Source: an uncultured Hyphomicrobiales bacterium (GTDB lineage Bacteria > Pseudomonadota > Alphaproteobacteria > Rhizobiales > Xanthobacteraceae). From it: a DNA stretch of 64,000 bases. Every line of letters starts with the position of its first letter. The first letter of the stretch is position 1. A program made the position numbers and the translations under genes. The stretch is from the NCBI GenBank assembly GCA_903839845.1, contig CAIMEA010000031.1, positions 17,662-81,661 of the forward strand, given 5' to 3'. A model generated the notes under the pieces. That model ran no database searches. It was not told where the DNA came from and saw only the letters and a list, made by a program, of their open reading frames with translations. Below, in pieces: positions 16,997-25,732 of this stretch.

Positions 16997-19666
16997 CTAC
17001 TGCGCCAGTTCGGTCTGCTTTTCCATCACCGTAACCGTTGCGGGCGCGACGGCTTCGGCAATTCGCGCCGGGCGGCGTCCGAAGAGTTCGCCGAACTGGG
17101 TGTCGATCGCTCGCCATGTGGCGAAGTCGTTGATGCGCGAACGCTCGAGCAGCGCGATCGCCACGGCGGCGACGAAGGGCAGGCTCTGGATCACCAGCAC
17201 ACCGGCGAAAATATTGATCTCGCGCACTTCCTTGATGTTGGTCGCGACCAAAATCACGGCGCCGCCGATCAGCAGAACCGACAGCACGGCTTCCCAGAAG
17301 GCGTGGAAGTCGGTGCGGCGGCGGACCTTATTCGAACCGCCTTTATCGGTGCGCACGAAGGGCAGGTGGTCCTTGATCATGCCCATGGCGACGGCGCGCG
17401 CCACCGTCCACTGCACCGACATCGCGGCGATGGCCGAAACGAACAGCTGGCCTTTGCCGGTTTGCACGCGCAGGCGGTAGAGCGTAACGAAATGCGCCAT
17501 CGAGACGACGAAGCTGGCGAGGATCGGCACAGTGAGGATGCGATCCGGCACGGCGATATCGAGGAAGGCGATGATCGGCACCCAGATGATGTTGAGGATC
17601 GCGACGACGACGCCGACGCTTTCGGCGCCCAGCCAGTTGAGCCAGCCGAGCGAGAATTCGCGCTTCTGGTCGCGCGTCAGCCGGCTGCCGCCGGGCAGGA
17701 AACGGCGCCAATGCTTCTTGAGGATCTGCAAGCCGCCGTAAGCCCAGCGATCGCGCTGCTTCTTGTAGGCGTTGAACGTGTCGGGCAAGAGGCCGTGGCC
17801 GTAGCGCTTGTTGGTGTAATGCGCGTGATAGCCAAGCTCGAGCAAGGTCAGGCCGAGATCGGTGTCCTCGCAGATCGTGTCGCTCGACCAGCCGCCGGCG
17901 GCCTCGATGGCCGAGCGGCGCACCAGGCACATCGTGCCATGCACGACGATGGCGTTCACTTCGTTCCGCTGCACCATACCGATATCGAAGAAGCCGGCAT
18001 ATTCGCCGTTCATCGCGTGATGCATCAGGCTGCGGTCGCCGTCGCGGTGGTCCTGCGGCGCCTGCACGAGCCCGACGGCGGGATCGGCGAACAGCGGCAC
18101 CAGATCTTTGAGCCAGTCCGGCGTCACGACATAGTCGGCGTCGATGATGCCGATGACTTCGGCATCGGCCGCGGTGTGCACGGTCGCCAGGCGCAAGGCG
18201 CCGGCCTTGAAGCCTTCGAGATTGTTGGCCAGCACGAACTTGAATTTTTCACCGAGCACGCGGCAATGCTCTTCGACCGGCATCCACATGCCCGGATCTG
18301 GCGTGTTGTTGACGACGACGACGCATTCGAAATTCGGGTAGTCGAGGCGCGCGACGGCGTCGAGCGTCTGCTTGAGCATCTCCGGCGGTTCGCGATAGGC
18401 CGGAATGTGGATCGACACTTTCGGCGCGACGAATTCCGGCGCCAGCGGCGGCGCGTTCGGCACCAGCCGCATCGGCTTGCGACCGAAGGCGATCGACGCG
18501 ATCTCCTCGATGCGCGCCAGCGCGATGATGATCAACGGGATAAGCAGCAATGTACCGAGACCGAGCGCGAAGGCCGCGCCGGGCACGAAATAGTGGCCGT
18601 TCCAATAGGCGAACAAGGCCGCCGACCATGCGCCGACGGCGTTGGCCGCGGCGGCCAGCAGAACGATCTGCCAGACGGTAACGGCGCTCGCCGACAGGAT
18701 CGGCAGCGACAGCAGCACGCTCACCAACAGGGCGATGCCGGCAAGCTTCCAGTGATCCGGATTGCCGACCGGGCCGGTCCAGCTGAACTTGGGGTTACGC
18801 GACGCATCGAGCAGGCCCCAATAGGGGCCGACGCCGCCTTCGAATATCTTCCACGGCTGATCGATGGCTTCGACGATGTTGTAGTCGATGCCGTAGGCCT
18901 CGGCGCGCGAGACGAAGTCTCGCAAAGCGACGGCCTGCTCGACGCGGCCGGGATTGGCGGATTTCAGATTATAGCCGGCGCTCGGCCAGCCGAACTCGGC
19001 GATGACGATGCGCTTGCCGGGATAGGCGCTGCGCAGCTTGTCATAAATGATGATGGCCTGATCGACCGCCTGGGCTTCCGAGAAACCTTCCCAATAAGGC
19101 AGGATATGCGCGGCGATGTAATCGACCGCCGACACCAGTTCAGGATGTTCGATCCAGACGTTCCAGATTTCGCCGGTGGTCACCGGCACGTTGACCGAGC
19201 GCTTGACGCGCTGGATCATCGTAATGAGGTCGGAAACCTTCTGCTCGCCACGGTAGATCGTTTCGTTGCCGACGAAGATGCCGTTGACGTTGCTGTGACG
19301 CTTCGACAATTCGATCACCGAACGCATTTCGCGTTCGTTGCGCTCCTTATCCTTGTCGATCCAGGCGCCGATCGTCGCGCGCAGGCCGAATTCCGAGGCA
19401 ATGCCTGGGACCAGTTCGACGCCGGCTGTCGATGAATAGGTGCGGACCGCGCGGGTCATCGGCGCCAGCAGCTTCAAGTCGGCGCGGATGCGCTCGGCCT
19501 GGGCCTTGCCGCCTTCGTCAGGATTCACATTGCCCTCGAACGGGGCATAGGAAACGCTGGCCAGTTGTCCATTGAAATCGGGGGCGTTTATGCGGTCGCG
19601 AGAAAAAGCCCATAATCCAGCGTGCACGCACACCACGAGGGCGACGACAGCGGCGACGGTGCGCAT
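16997..19666 (-). CDS. ndvB: Beta-1,3-glucan synthase with GH17 and GT2 domains (NdvB-type)
   Basis: 889-residue membrane enzyme resembling Bradyrhizobium NdvB, which makes the beta-1,3 backbone of the cyclic beta-1,3/1,6 periplasmic glucan used in osmoadaptation and symbiosis. An N-terminal membrane anchor (about 1-20) precedes a GH17-type domain (about 30-300) with SVSYAPFEG, GNETIYRG and AEFGWPSAG, whose Glu residues match the GH17 acid and nucleophile. Three to four membrane helices follow, then a GT2 domain (about 415-650) with HIPAYREPPEML, IDADYV (metal-binding DxD), ICEDTDLG and QRDRWAYGG. More membrane helices close the protein. It uses UDP-glucose by family analogy. The periplasmic glucan protein gene lies 199 bases upstream on the same strand. 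Confidence 0.9.
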   Translation of the reverse strand: MRTVAAVVALVVCVHAGLWAFSRDRINAPDFNGQLASVSYAPFEGNVNPDEGGKAQAERIRADLKLLAPMTRAVRTYSSTAGVELVPGIASEFGLRATIGAWIDKDKERNEREMRSVIELSKRHSNVNGIFVGNETIYRGEQKVSDLITMIQRVKRSVNVPVTTGEIWNVWIEHPELVSAVDYIAAHILPYWEGFSEAQAVDQAIIIYDKLRSAYPGKRIVIAEFGWPSAGYNLKSANPGRVEQAVALRDFVSRAEAYGIDYNIVEAIDQPWKIFEGGVGPYWGLLDASRNPKFSWTGPVGNPDHWKLAGIALLVSVLLSLPILSASAVTVWQIVLLAAAANAVGAWSAALFAYWNGHYFVPGAAFALGLGTLLLIPLIIIALARIEEIASIAFGRKPMRLVPNAPPLAPEFVAPKVSIHIPAYREPPEMLKQTLDAVARLDYPNFECVVVVNNTPDPGMWMPVEEHCRVLGEKFKFVLANNLEGFKAGALRLATVHTAADAEVIGIIDADYVVTPDWLKDLVPLFADPAVGLVQAPQDHRDGDRSLMHHAMNGEYAGFFDIGMVQRNEVNAIVVHGTMCLVRRSAIEAAGGWSSDTICEDTDLGLTLLELGYHAHYTNKRYGHGLLPDTFNAYKKQRDRWAYGGLQILKKHWRRFLPGGSRLTRDQKREFSLGWLNWLGAESVGVVVAILNIIWVPIIAFLDIAVPDRILTVPILASFVVSMAHFVTLYRLRVQTGKGQLFVSAIAAMSVQWTVARAVAMGMIKDHLPFVRTDKGGSNKVRRRTDFHAFWEAVLSVLLIGGAVILVATNIKEVREINIFAGVLVIQSLPFVAAVAIALLERSRINDFATWRAIDTQFGELFGRRPARIAEAVAPATVTVMEKQTELAQ

Positions 19667-19865
19667 TGCTTCACAACCACATGGGGCAGGATGGCAGACC
19701 CTCGAACCCGTCCCCTGGGCTCAGCCGAAGCTTGTTCTGCTGTAGTGCAGCATAGCTCAGCAATAGGCATCTGTTCAAGTAAATCACGCACATGGCAAAT
19801 CCTTGACGCGCGCATGGCACGAGCAAGACATTCAACGCGCACAAGGCAACATATTCACAACGCGG

Positions 19866-20354
19866 TCAGGGCTTTGCCGTTCCACCGGAGGTAGCGGCTG
19901 GCGCCGGCATGGCGTCGGCGGCGACCGGCGCGAGGCCGGGATTGAGCCAACAGGCGTGGACACGGCCGTTCAGCGTTTCCTGGGCTTTCGGGTCGATATT
20001 TCCCTGCCGCACCAGGCAGCGGAACGTGGCCTGGATATGGGCGCCGGGGCAGCCGAAGCGATCGTAAAGGTCGAGATGGCGGAAGGCGGTGTCGAGGTCG
20101 TCGCGCCAGAGCAGATTGACCACCCGGCGGCCAAGCCAGACGCATTCCGGATTGCCGGCAGGGCCGGTCAGGGTGCGAGTTGCTTCGGCGATCTCGTCGA
20201 TCTTCTTCTGGCCTTCCTTGTCCTTGACGGCCGGCTCGGTCGCGGCCGCTTTAGGCGGCTCCGCCGGCTTGCCGCCGCTTTGCGCGACCGCGGGACCCGA
20301 GAGACTGACGGATGCCAAGCAAAGCAAGGCAAGGAACTGACGCAGCGAAGTCAT
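19866..20354 (-). CDS. Periplasmic protein of the beta-1,3/1,6-glucan locus
   Basis: 162 residues. A signal peptide (about 1-24, ending AVAQ) is followed by a charged Ala/Pro/Lys-rich linker and a compact domain with four cysteines: NPECVWLGRRVV, LYDRFGCPGAHIQ, TFRCLVRQG and VHACWLNP. By recall, short proteins like this next to ndvB/ndvC carry the name beta-1,3/1,6-glucan biosynthesis protein; the mechanism is unknown. It lies upstream of ndvB on the same strand and is divergent from ndvC. The ATG at 20354 is at the start of the signal peptide; the open frame upstream to 20411 is not used. Confidence 0.8.
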   Translation of the reverse strand: MTSLRQFLALLCLASVSLSGPAVAQSGGKPAEPPKAAATEPAVKDKEGQKKIDEIAEATRTLTGPAGNPECVWLGRRVVNLLWRDDLDTAFRHLDLYDRFGCPGAHIQATFRCLVRQGNIDPKAQETLNGRVHACWLNPGLAPVAADAMPAPAATSGGTAKP

Positions 20355-20910
20355 AAACGGTGTTTTCCCGCCGGTGTTGAAGGTAAGCCGCTCGCCCGAA
20401 GTCCAGCTCACTTGAGACTGGATTGGGACGCTATTGCGGCGCCCCGAACGGTCCGGCCTTGATCGTCTCTAATTTCTTTTTCTTAGCCCTGGCTCAAATC
20501 ATCGCTTTGTTAGGCTTACGTTCAGGTTGGATTTGGCCGGGCATTGAACCGGAACGTCGCCCCCGCGCAATCCCCCATGCTCTCCTAAACCCGTCCTCGC
20601 CCCAGATTAAAACTTGGCCTTAGTGACGCGGCTTTGTCCAGTGTCTCGGCGAGACTTGCTTAAAATAACCGAGCGGCGTGGCCCGCCGGCTGCGGCTGCG
20701 GCTGCGGCTTCGGCCGCGGTTGGCGACGGCCGGGCCGGGCGGACCTATCCTGTCGCCGGCTATGACCAGCCTTTGCCGGCAAAATTCTGATCGACAAAGT
20801 CTCGATCGGCGAAGTCTTGATCCACGGAGTCTTGGCAGGCGCAGGCGCGCCCTATATGCCGAAGCGCCGGATCGACTTGAGCTGCGATTTCTCCGAAATT
20901 GGGTTTTCCC
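20355..20910. other. Long divergent intergenic region of the glucan locus
   Basis: 556 bases between the start of the periplasmic glucan gene (minus) and ndvC (plus), so it should hold both promoters. Short frames are open here but none has a recognisable product. A low-complexity GGCTGC run lies at 20689-20725 and a 15-base tandem repeat at 20789-20833. No clear terminator or RNA gene was seen. Confidence 0.5.
20789..20833. repeat. 15-base tandem repeat, three units, upstream of ndvC
   Basis: Units GATCGACAAAGTCTC (20789-20803), GATCGGCGAAGTCTT (20804-20818) and GATCCACGGAGTCTT (20819-20833) share GATC and the AGTCT core. A more degenerate unit may precede them at about 20774. The repeat ends 77 bases before the ndvC ATG. 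Confidence 0.75.
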
Positions 20911-22521
20911 ATGCGCATTGGACTCGTTTGCTTTGCTGTCGCGGCGGCATTCATTGGCGCCGTCTGGTTCTGGCTGGGCAGTCCGGTCCAGGTAGCCCCC
21001 ACCCAGTTGAGCGTCGGCGAGAAGCTTTATTGCGTGTCCTACGCGCCGTTTCGCGGCAGTCAGACCCCGTTCGATCCGAACACCCGAATTCCGGCGGCCC
21101 AGATCGAGGCGGACCTGACACAGCTTGCCGCGATAACGGATTGCGTGCGGATCTATTCGGCCGACCAGGGCCTCGAACAGGTTGCGCCGATCGCCGCCAG
21201 GCTTGGCTTGAAGGTGCTGCAGGGTTTCTGGATTTCCAATAACGCAGCAAAGACGCGGGCGCAGTTCGAAACCGCGGTCCAGATTGCCAACCAATATCCG
21301 GAAACGGTCCGGGCCGTGGTGGTCGGCAACGAGGTTCTGTTGCGCGGCGACCTGTCGGCGTCCGACCTGGCCGCGACGATCCGGGCGATGAAGGCGCGGG
21401 TGAAGGTGCCGGTGACCTATGCCGATGTCTGGGAATTCTGGCTGCGGGCGCCGGACGTCGCGGCGGCGGTCGACTTCGTCACTATTCACATTCTGCCCTA
21501 TTGGGAGGATTTCCCGATTTCCGCGTCGCTCGCCGGGCGGCATGTCGACGCCATTCGCCGCCAGGTGGTGGCGGCCTTCCCGGCCAAGGAGGTCATCATC
21601 GGCGAGGTCGGCTGGCCGAGCGCCGGCCGCATGCGCGAAGGCGCCTTGCCGTCGCCGGCCAATCAGGCGCGCGTCATTCAGGATGTGCTGGCTTTGGCCA
21701 AGCGCGACAAGGTCAAGGTCAACGTCATCGAGGCTTTCGACCAGCCGTGGAAGCGCGCGCTCGAAGGTGTGGTCGGCGGCCATTGGGGCCTGTTCGACGA
21801 AGCCACGCGGAAACCGAAATTCGTCGTCGGGCAGGCGCTGTCGAACCACCCGGATTGGCCATTGCAGGCCGGTGGCGGCATCGCTTTCGCCGCGCTGGTG
21901 TTCGGCGCGGCATGGGCGGCGCGGCGCGGCATGCGGTCATATTCCAATCCGTCGTTGACCCTGTGGCTGGCGGTCACCGGCAATGCGATCGCCGGCGGCG
22001 CGCTGATCGGCTTGAGCGTCGCCAACCTGCCGGTCGAAAGCCTTTACGCCAGCGGCTGGCTGCGCTCGCTCGCCTTTCTGACAGTCGCGGTTCTGTCGCC
22101 GGTGGCGGTCAGCATGGCGATCATGCGCGAGGCAGGGCTGCCGCGATTTTCGCGGCTGATCGGGCCGGTCGAGGGCCGCGAGCGCGATCCGCTGGCGTTG
22201 ACGGTCGGCGCGGTCGCCATTGTCACGATGCTGCTGGCGTTGATTGTCGCGCTCGGCCTGGTGTTCGATCCGCGCTACCGCGATTTCCCGTTCGCGCCGT
22301 TAACCGCTGCGGTGGCGCCGCTGTTCTTGCTTAGCGTCACAAGGCCGCGTCCGCCGGGCGCGCGGGGCGCCGCCGAAATCGCCGCGAGCGGCGTGCTGGC
22401 GGCTTCGGTGCCGTATATCGTTCTCAATGAAGGTCTGGCTAACTGGCAGTCGCTGTGGGTGTCGGCGACTTTGGCAGCGCTGGCTTTTACGCTGGCTCGG
22501 GTTCGCGACGCGCGAGGCTGA
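20911..22521 (+). CDS. ndvC: GH17 / membrane beta-1,6-glucan branching protein (NdvC-type)
   Basis: 536 residues. An N-terminal membrane anchor (about 1-20) precedes a GH17-type domain (about 40-310) with CVSYAPFRGS, GNEVLLRGD (acid Glu) and GEVGWPSAG (nucleophile Glu); about seven membrane helices follow. No GT2 domain is present, unlike ndvB, so it probably remodels existing glucan by transglycosylation. In Bradyrhizobium, NdvC is tied to the beta-1,6 branches. ATG 20911 was chosen over a TTG at 20899. Its 3' end overlaps the convergent membrane-protein gene by 35 bases. Confidence 0.88.
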   Translation: MRIGLVCFAVAAAFIGAVWFWLGSPVQVAPTQLSVGEKLYCVSYAPFRGSQTPFDPNTRIPAAQIEADLTQLAAITDCVRIYSADQGLEQVAPIAARLGLKVLQGFWISNNAAKTRAQFETAVQIANQYPETVRAVVVGNEVLLRGDLSASDLAATIRAMKARVKVPVTYADVWEFWLRAPDVAAAVDFVTIHILPYWEDFPISASLAGRHVDAIRRQVVAAFPAKEVIIGEVGWPSAGRMREGALPSPANQARVIQDVLALAKRDKVKVNVIEAFDQPWKRALEGVVGGHWGLFDEATRKPKFVVGQALSNHPDWPLQAGGGIAFAALVFGAAWAARRGMRSYSNPSLTLWLAVTGNAIAGGALIGLSVANLPVESLYASGWLRSLAFLTVAVLSPVAVSMAIMREAGLPRFSRLIGPVEGRERDPLALTVGAVAIVTMLLALIVALGLVFDPRYRDFPFAPLTAAVAPLFLLSVTRPRPPGARGAAEIAASGVLAASVPYIVLNEGLANWQSLWVSATLAALAFTLARVRDARG

Positions 22522-22861
22522 GGATCAACAATCCGATTGCCAGCGACGACAGGACGACGTTGTACAAAACCACGCCGACACAGGCGATCGCCAGCGCGGC
22601 GGCGAACAATACCAAAGTCGGCCGCAGCAGATTGAGCGCGGCGATCACAAGCGCGGCGATGCCGAAGACCGAATTCTGGAACAGCACGGTGGCAATAGTG
22701 CGAGAAAAGCACAGCCATGTATTCAGGCCGGCGCCGCAGGCGAGGCCGACCGCCGATTGCTCGATGCCGAGATAGCGCAAGTACAGCGCATAGCCCAACG
22801 CACAAAAGCCGACAATCAAGAGAACATTGGTGGCGCGTGCGCTCGGCAGAAACAATTTCAT
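22487..22861 (-). CDS. Small integral membrane protein, unknown function
   Basis: 124 residues with about four predicted membrane helices and short basic ends. Two cysteines lie in the first loop (VGLACGAGLNTWLCFSR), which could form a periplasmic disulphide. No family was recognised. It is convergent with ndvC and overlaps its last 35 bases, so it may be linked to glucan export or be unrelated. Confidence 0.68.
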   Translation of the reverse strand: MKLFLPSARATNVLLIVGFCALGYALYLRYLGIEQSAVGLACGAGLNTWLCFSRTIATVLFQNSVFGIAALVIAALNLLRPTLVLFAAALAIACVGVVLYNVVLSSLAIGLLILSLARREPEPA

Positions 22862-22946
22862 CGCTGATGGGTCCGTTCATCGCGGCAGGGTCGTCGCGGC
22901 CAAGACTATGCCGCCTGGCGCGAGCGGCGGCAATGCGACGATCGCG

Positions 22947-24077
22947 CTATTGCGGCACGGTCAATTGCGCGCCGGCGAACTTGGTGGTCCGGCAGGTGAC
23001 GCGCGAGGCGGCAAAGCGGGCGCAGACTTGCGCGGCGGCGGCCGCGTTCGGCAAAGGCCCGACGATCAGCCGGTAAGGGGTCATGTGCGGGCGCGGGTCG
23101 CGCGCCACCAAGGGTCGTAGGCCGTTAAGCAGGGGACCGAAATTGGCTTTCACCGCGGCCCAGCGCGCCTGCATGATTTCCAGGCTGCGGGCGCCGCCGA
23201 GATCGATGCCGACTTCCTTGCTGGGGCCGCTATGGCTGAGTTCGCCGGCAATGGGCATAGGCGGCAACGGAATGGGTTCGCCAAGCGGCGGGGCCACCTG
23301 CGGCTCGGAGGATTGCGGCGCAGCCGGCTCCGGCTCGGCGGTAGGCGGCGCGGTCGGTTGGGTCGCGGCAATTTGCGGCAGGGACGCGGCGGCCTTGGCG
23401 GCGGCGGCCCTGGCTTCGGCGGTCTTGGCGTCCTCTTCCGGCTCGCGGCTGTCTTGCGAGGGTTGCGTCTCGGCCGGCCGGGCGTCCGGCTTTGCCTCCT
23501 GAGCTTTGGCGTCTTGGGGCTTAGCCTCCTGGGGTTTGGCCTCCTGAAGTTTTGCTTCCTGAGTTTTTGGCTCAGGAGATTTGGCGCCCTCAGGCAAGCC
23601 GCTCTTGCCGTCGCTCTTGCTATCGTTTTTGCCGATCGGTTCGAGCCGGGCCGGCGGCGATGTCATCGGCGCGGCAACCGTCGGCGCTGGCGAAACCGGT
23701 CGAGCGGCCGCGGCCGCCAGTTCGCGTTTGAGCGAGCCGGTCACGTCGGACAGATTTTGCTCGAGGGTGGCGATACGCGCGGTCAGGCGTTCGCGGTCGG
23801 CGGCCAGTTCGCGCACCTGCGCCTCCAGCCGCGCGGTCTCGCGCCGCTGCATCTCGGGATCCGGCTGGGCAACAAAATCGGCCTGGGTAACAGTGCGGGC
23901 CGGCGGCGGCTCCGCGCCGAAAACCTGTCGCAGGCGCTGCGAGCCGATATCGGTCTGGGTAATCAGGATGGCGCTCGCCAAAGCGACAATGGCGGCGCCG
24001 CCCCACAGGCTGGCCCGCCACAGGAAGTTGCCGTCGGGCAAACGTCCGAGTTCAGGCGGCTCCTCTTGGTCGGCCAT
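22947..24077 (-). CDS. Single-pass envelope protein with coiled coil, QEAKP repeats and SPOR-like C-terminus
   Basis: 376 residues. A cytosolic N-terminus (about 1-22) precedes one membrane helix (about 24-45), a coiled coil (about 75-120, RRETARLEAQVRELAADRERL), a long Pro/Ala/Lys-rich linker with QEAKP repeats, and a C-terminal block containing YRLIVGPLPNAAAAAQVCARF, which resembles a SPOR repeat binding denuded peptidoglycan. This architecture is typical of alphaproteobacterial cell-envelope or division proteins; the exact role is unknown. The ATG at 24077 follows GAGGA by 6 bases. It is divergent from glmU with 168 bases between. Confidence 0.75.
   Translation of the reverse strand: MADQEEPPELGRLPDGNFLWRASLWGGAAIVALASAILITQTDIGSQRLRQVFGAEPPPARTVTQADFVAQPDPEMQRRETARLEAQVRELAADRERLTARIATLEQNLSDVTGSLKRELAAAAARPVSPAPTVAAPMTSPPARLEPIGKNDSKSDGKSGLPEGAKSPEPKTQEAKLQEAKPQEAKPQDAKAQEAKPDARPAETQPSQDSREPEEDAKTAEARAAAAKAAASLPQIAATQPTAPPTAEPEPAAPQSSEPQVAPPLGEPIPLPPMPIAGELSHSGPSKEVGIDLGGARSLEIMQARWAAVKANFGPLLNGLRPLVARDPRPHMTPYRLIVGPLPNAAAAAQVCARFAASRVTCRTTKFAGAQLTVPQ
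23491..23580. repeat. 15-base coding tandem repeat (QEAKP)
   Basis: Imperfect 15-base units built on TTGGCCTCCTGGGG-like sequence encode consecutive QEAKP/QEAKL/QDAKA pentapeptides in the linker of the SPOR-like protein. Unit number may vary between strains. Confidence 0.75.
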
Positions 24078-24245
24078 AACGATCCTCACAAGCGGCGAAT
24101 CAGGTCATTGAAAACATTAGCAGAATCCGGCAATGCTGGCTTTCAATCAAAGCGGTAAAAGGCTAAGCACGGTCACGACGTGCCAAAATGACCGGCGGCG
24201 GCGCTTTTTAAGCCGGCACCGGCTTACGGTTTGAGCTGATAACGA

Positions 24246-25613
24246 ATGAATCGACCGACCGCGCCCCACACGAGTTGCCTGGCCATCGTGCTCGCGGCCG
24301 GCGAAGGTACCCGCATGCGCTCGTCGATGCCGAAGGTGCTGCACGGCATTGGCGGCCGCAGCCTGATCGCCCATGTACTGGGCGCGGCGACAGAAGCCGG
24401 CGGCGCGGAGATCGCCGTGGTGGTCGGCCCCGGACGGGATGACGTCGCCGCCGAGGCGCGCAGGCTCGTCCCGCAGGCGCAGGTATTCGAACAGCGCGAC
24501 CGCCTCGGCACCGCGCATGCAGTGTTGGCGGCGCGCAAGGCAATAGAAGGCGGCGCCGACGATATTCTGGTGATGTTTGCCGACACGCCTCTGGTGCGGG
24601 CCGAGACATTATCGGCGCTGCGCGCGGCGTTGCGCGATGGCGCGGCGGTTGCGGTGCTCGGCTTTACCCCGCAGGACCCGGCCGGCTACGGACGGCTGGT
24701 GATGCAAGGCGATGACCTCACCGCCATTGTAGAGGAAAAAGATGCGACGGCAGAGCAGCGCGCGATCGGCTTCTGCAACGGCGGCCTGATGGCACTTGCC
24801 GGCAAGCATGCGCTGACGCTTCTCGACAAGATCGGCAATGCCAACAGCAAGCGCGAATTCTATCTGACCGATGCGGTTGCCGTTGCGCGCGCGATGGGCC
24901 TGAAGGCGGTCGCCATCGAAACCGCGGAGGACGACGTGCGCGGCATCAACACCAAGGCGCAGTTGGCCGAAGCGGAGGCAGTACTGCAACGCCGTCTGCG
25001 CGCGCAGGCCATGGATGCCGGCGTGACTTTGGTCGCGCCGGAAACGGTGTTTCTGTCGAGCGACACCAAAATCGGCCGCGACGTCACCATCGAGCCGAAT
25101 GTGGTTTTCGGCCCCGGCGTGACGGTGGAAGACGGCGCAGTCATCCGCTCGTTTTCGCATCTGGAAGGCGCCCATGTCGGGCCCGGCGCGCGCGTCGGAC
25201 CGTTCGCGCGGCTGCGTCCCGGTGCGAAGCTGGGAACGGACGTCCATATCGGCAATTTCGTCGAGGTGAAGGCCTCGACCATTGAAGACGGCGCCAAGGC
25301 CAACCACTTGGCCTATATCGGCGACGCGCGGGTCGGCGAGGGCGCCAATATCGGCGCCGGCACCATCACCTGCAATTACGACGGCGTCGACAAGCACCGC
25401 ACCGATATCGGCAAGGGCGCGTTCATCGGCACCAACTCGTCGCTGGTCGCGCCTGTGAAAATCGGCGATGGCGCCTATATCGGGTCCGGCTCGGTGGTGA
25501 CCAAGGATGTGCCGGCTGACGCGCTGATGGTCGAACGCGCCGAACCGACGATAAAGGCAGGCTGGGCGGCGCGCTTCCGGGCGGCCAAGGCGGCGCGGAA
25601 GAAGAAGCCTTAA
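24246..25613 (+). CDS. glmU: Bifunctional UDP-N-acetylglucosamine pyrophosphorylase / glucosamine-1-phosphate N-acetyltransferase
   Basis: 455-residue cytosolic enzyme for the last two steps of UDP-GlcNAc synthesis. The N-terminal half is the uridylyltransferase, with [18 protein letters not shown] and [11 protein letters not shown]. From about residue 265 the protein is a left-handed beta-helix of hexapeptide repeats, the acetyltransferase, with [19 protein letters not shown] and TITCNYDGV holding the active-site histidine and acetyl-CoA contacts. Length is normal. glmS follows 119 bases downstream, so the whole route from fructose-6-phosphate except GlmM is together here. Confidence 0.97.
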   Translation: MNRPTAPHTSCLAIVLAAGEGTRMRSSMPKVLHGIGGRSLIAHVLGAATEAGGAEIAVVVGPGRDDVAAEARRLVPQAQVFEQRDRLGTAHAVLAARKAIEGGADDILVMFADTPLVRAETLSALRAALRDGAAVAVLGFTPQDPAGYGRLVMQGDDLTAIVEEKDATAEQRAIGFCNGGLMALAGKHALTLLDKIGNANSKREFYLTDAVAVARAMGLKAVAIETAEDDVRGINTKAQLAEAEAVLQRRLRAQAMDAGVTLVAPETVFLSSDTKIGRDVTIEPNVVFGPGVTVEDGAVIRSFSHLEGAHVGPGARVGPFARLRPGAKLGTDVHIGNFVEVKASTIEDGAKANHLAYIGDARVGEGANIGAGTITCNYDGVDKHRTDIGKGAFIGTNSSLVAPVKIGDGAYIGSGSVVTKDVPADALMVERAEPTIKAGWAARFRAAKAARKKKP

Positions 25614-25732
25614 CGGCGCGGCCTGTCGCCGCTGACATATGGCGCAACAGGTTTTGATTTCTGGGGCTACATCGTGACGGCTACACGATTAGTCCAGGCA
25701 GAGGCTATAAAGCGGCAGGGGCTCTCTTAACG

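Noticed and set aside
16994..19435. 813-codon open frame on the plus strand opposite ndvB
   Set aside because: It is the antisense of a well-supported gene. GC-rich codon use leaves the opposite frame open, and the translation (HRHRGDGRNEQ-like, charged low-complexity) has no family.
20678..20995. 105-codon frame rich in Arg/Leu upstream of ndvC
   Set aside because: It is low-complexity translation of GGCTGC and 15-base repeats, with no good start signal.
25614..25732. glmS ribozyme or riboswitch before glmS
   Set aside because: The leader is only 119 bases, shows none of the ribozyme core, and the element is a Gram-positive feature.
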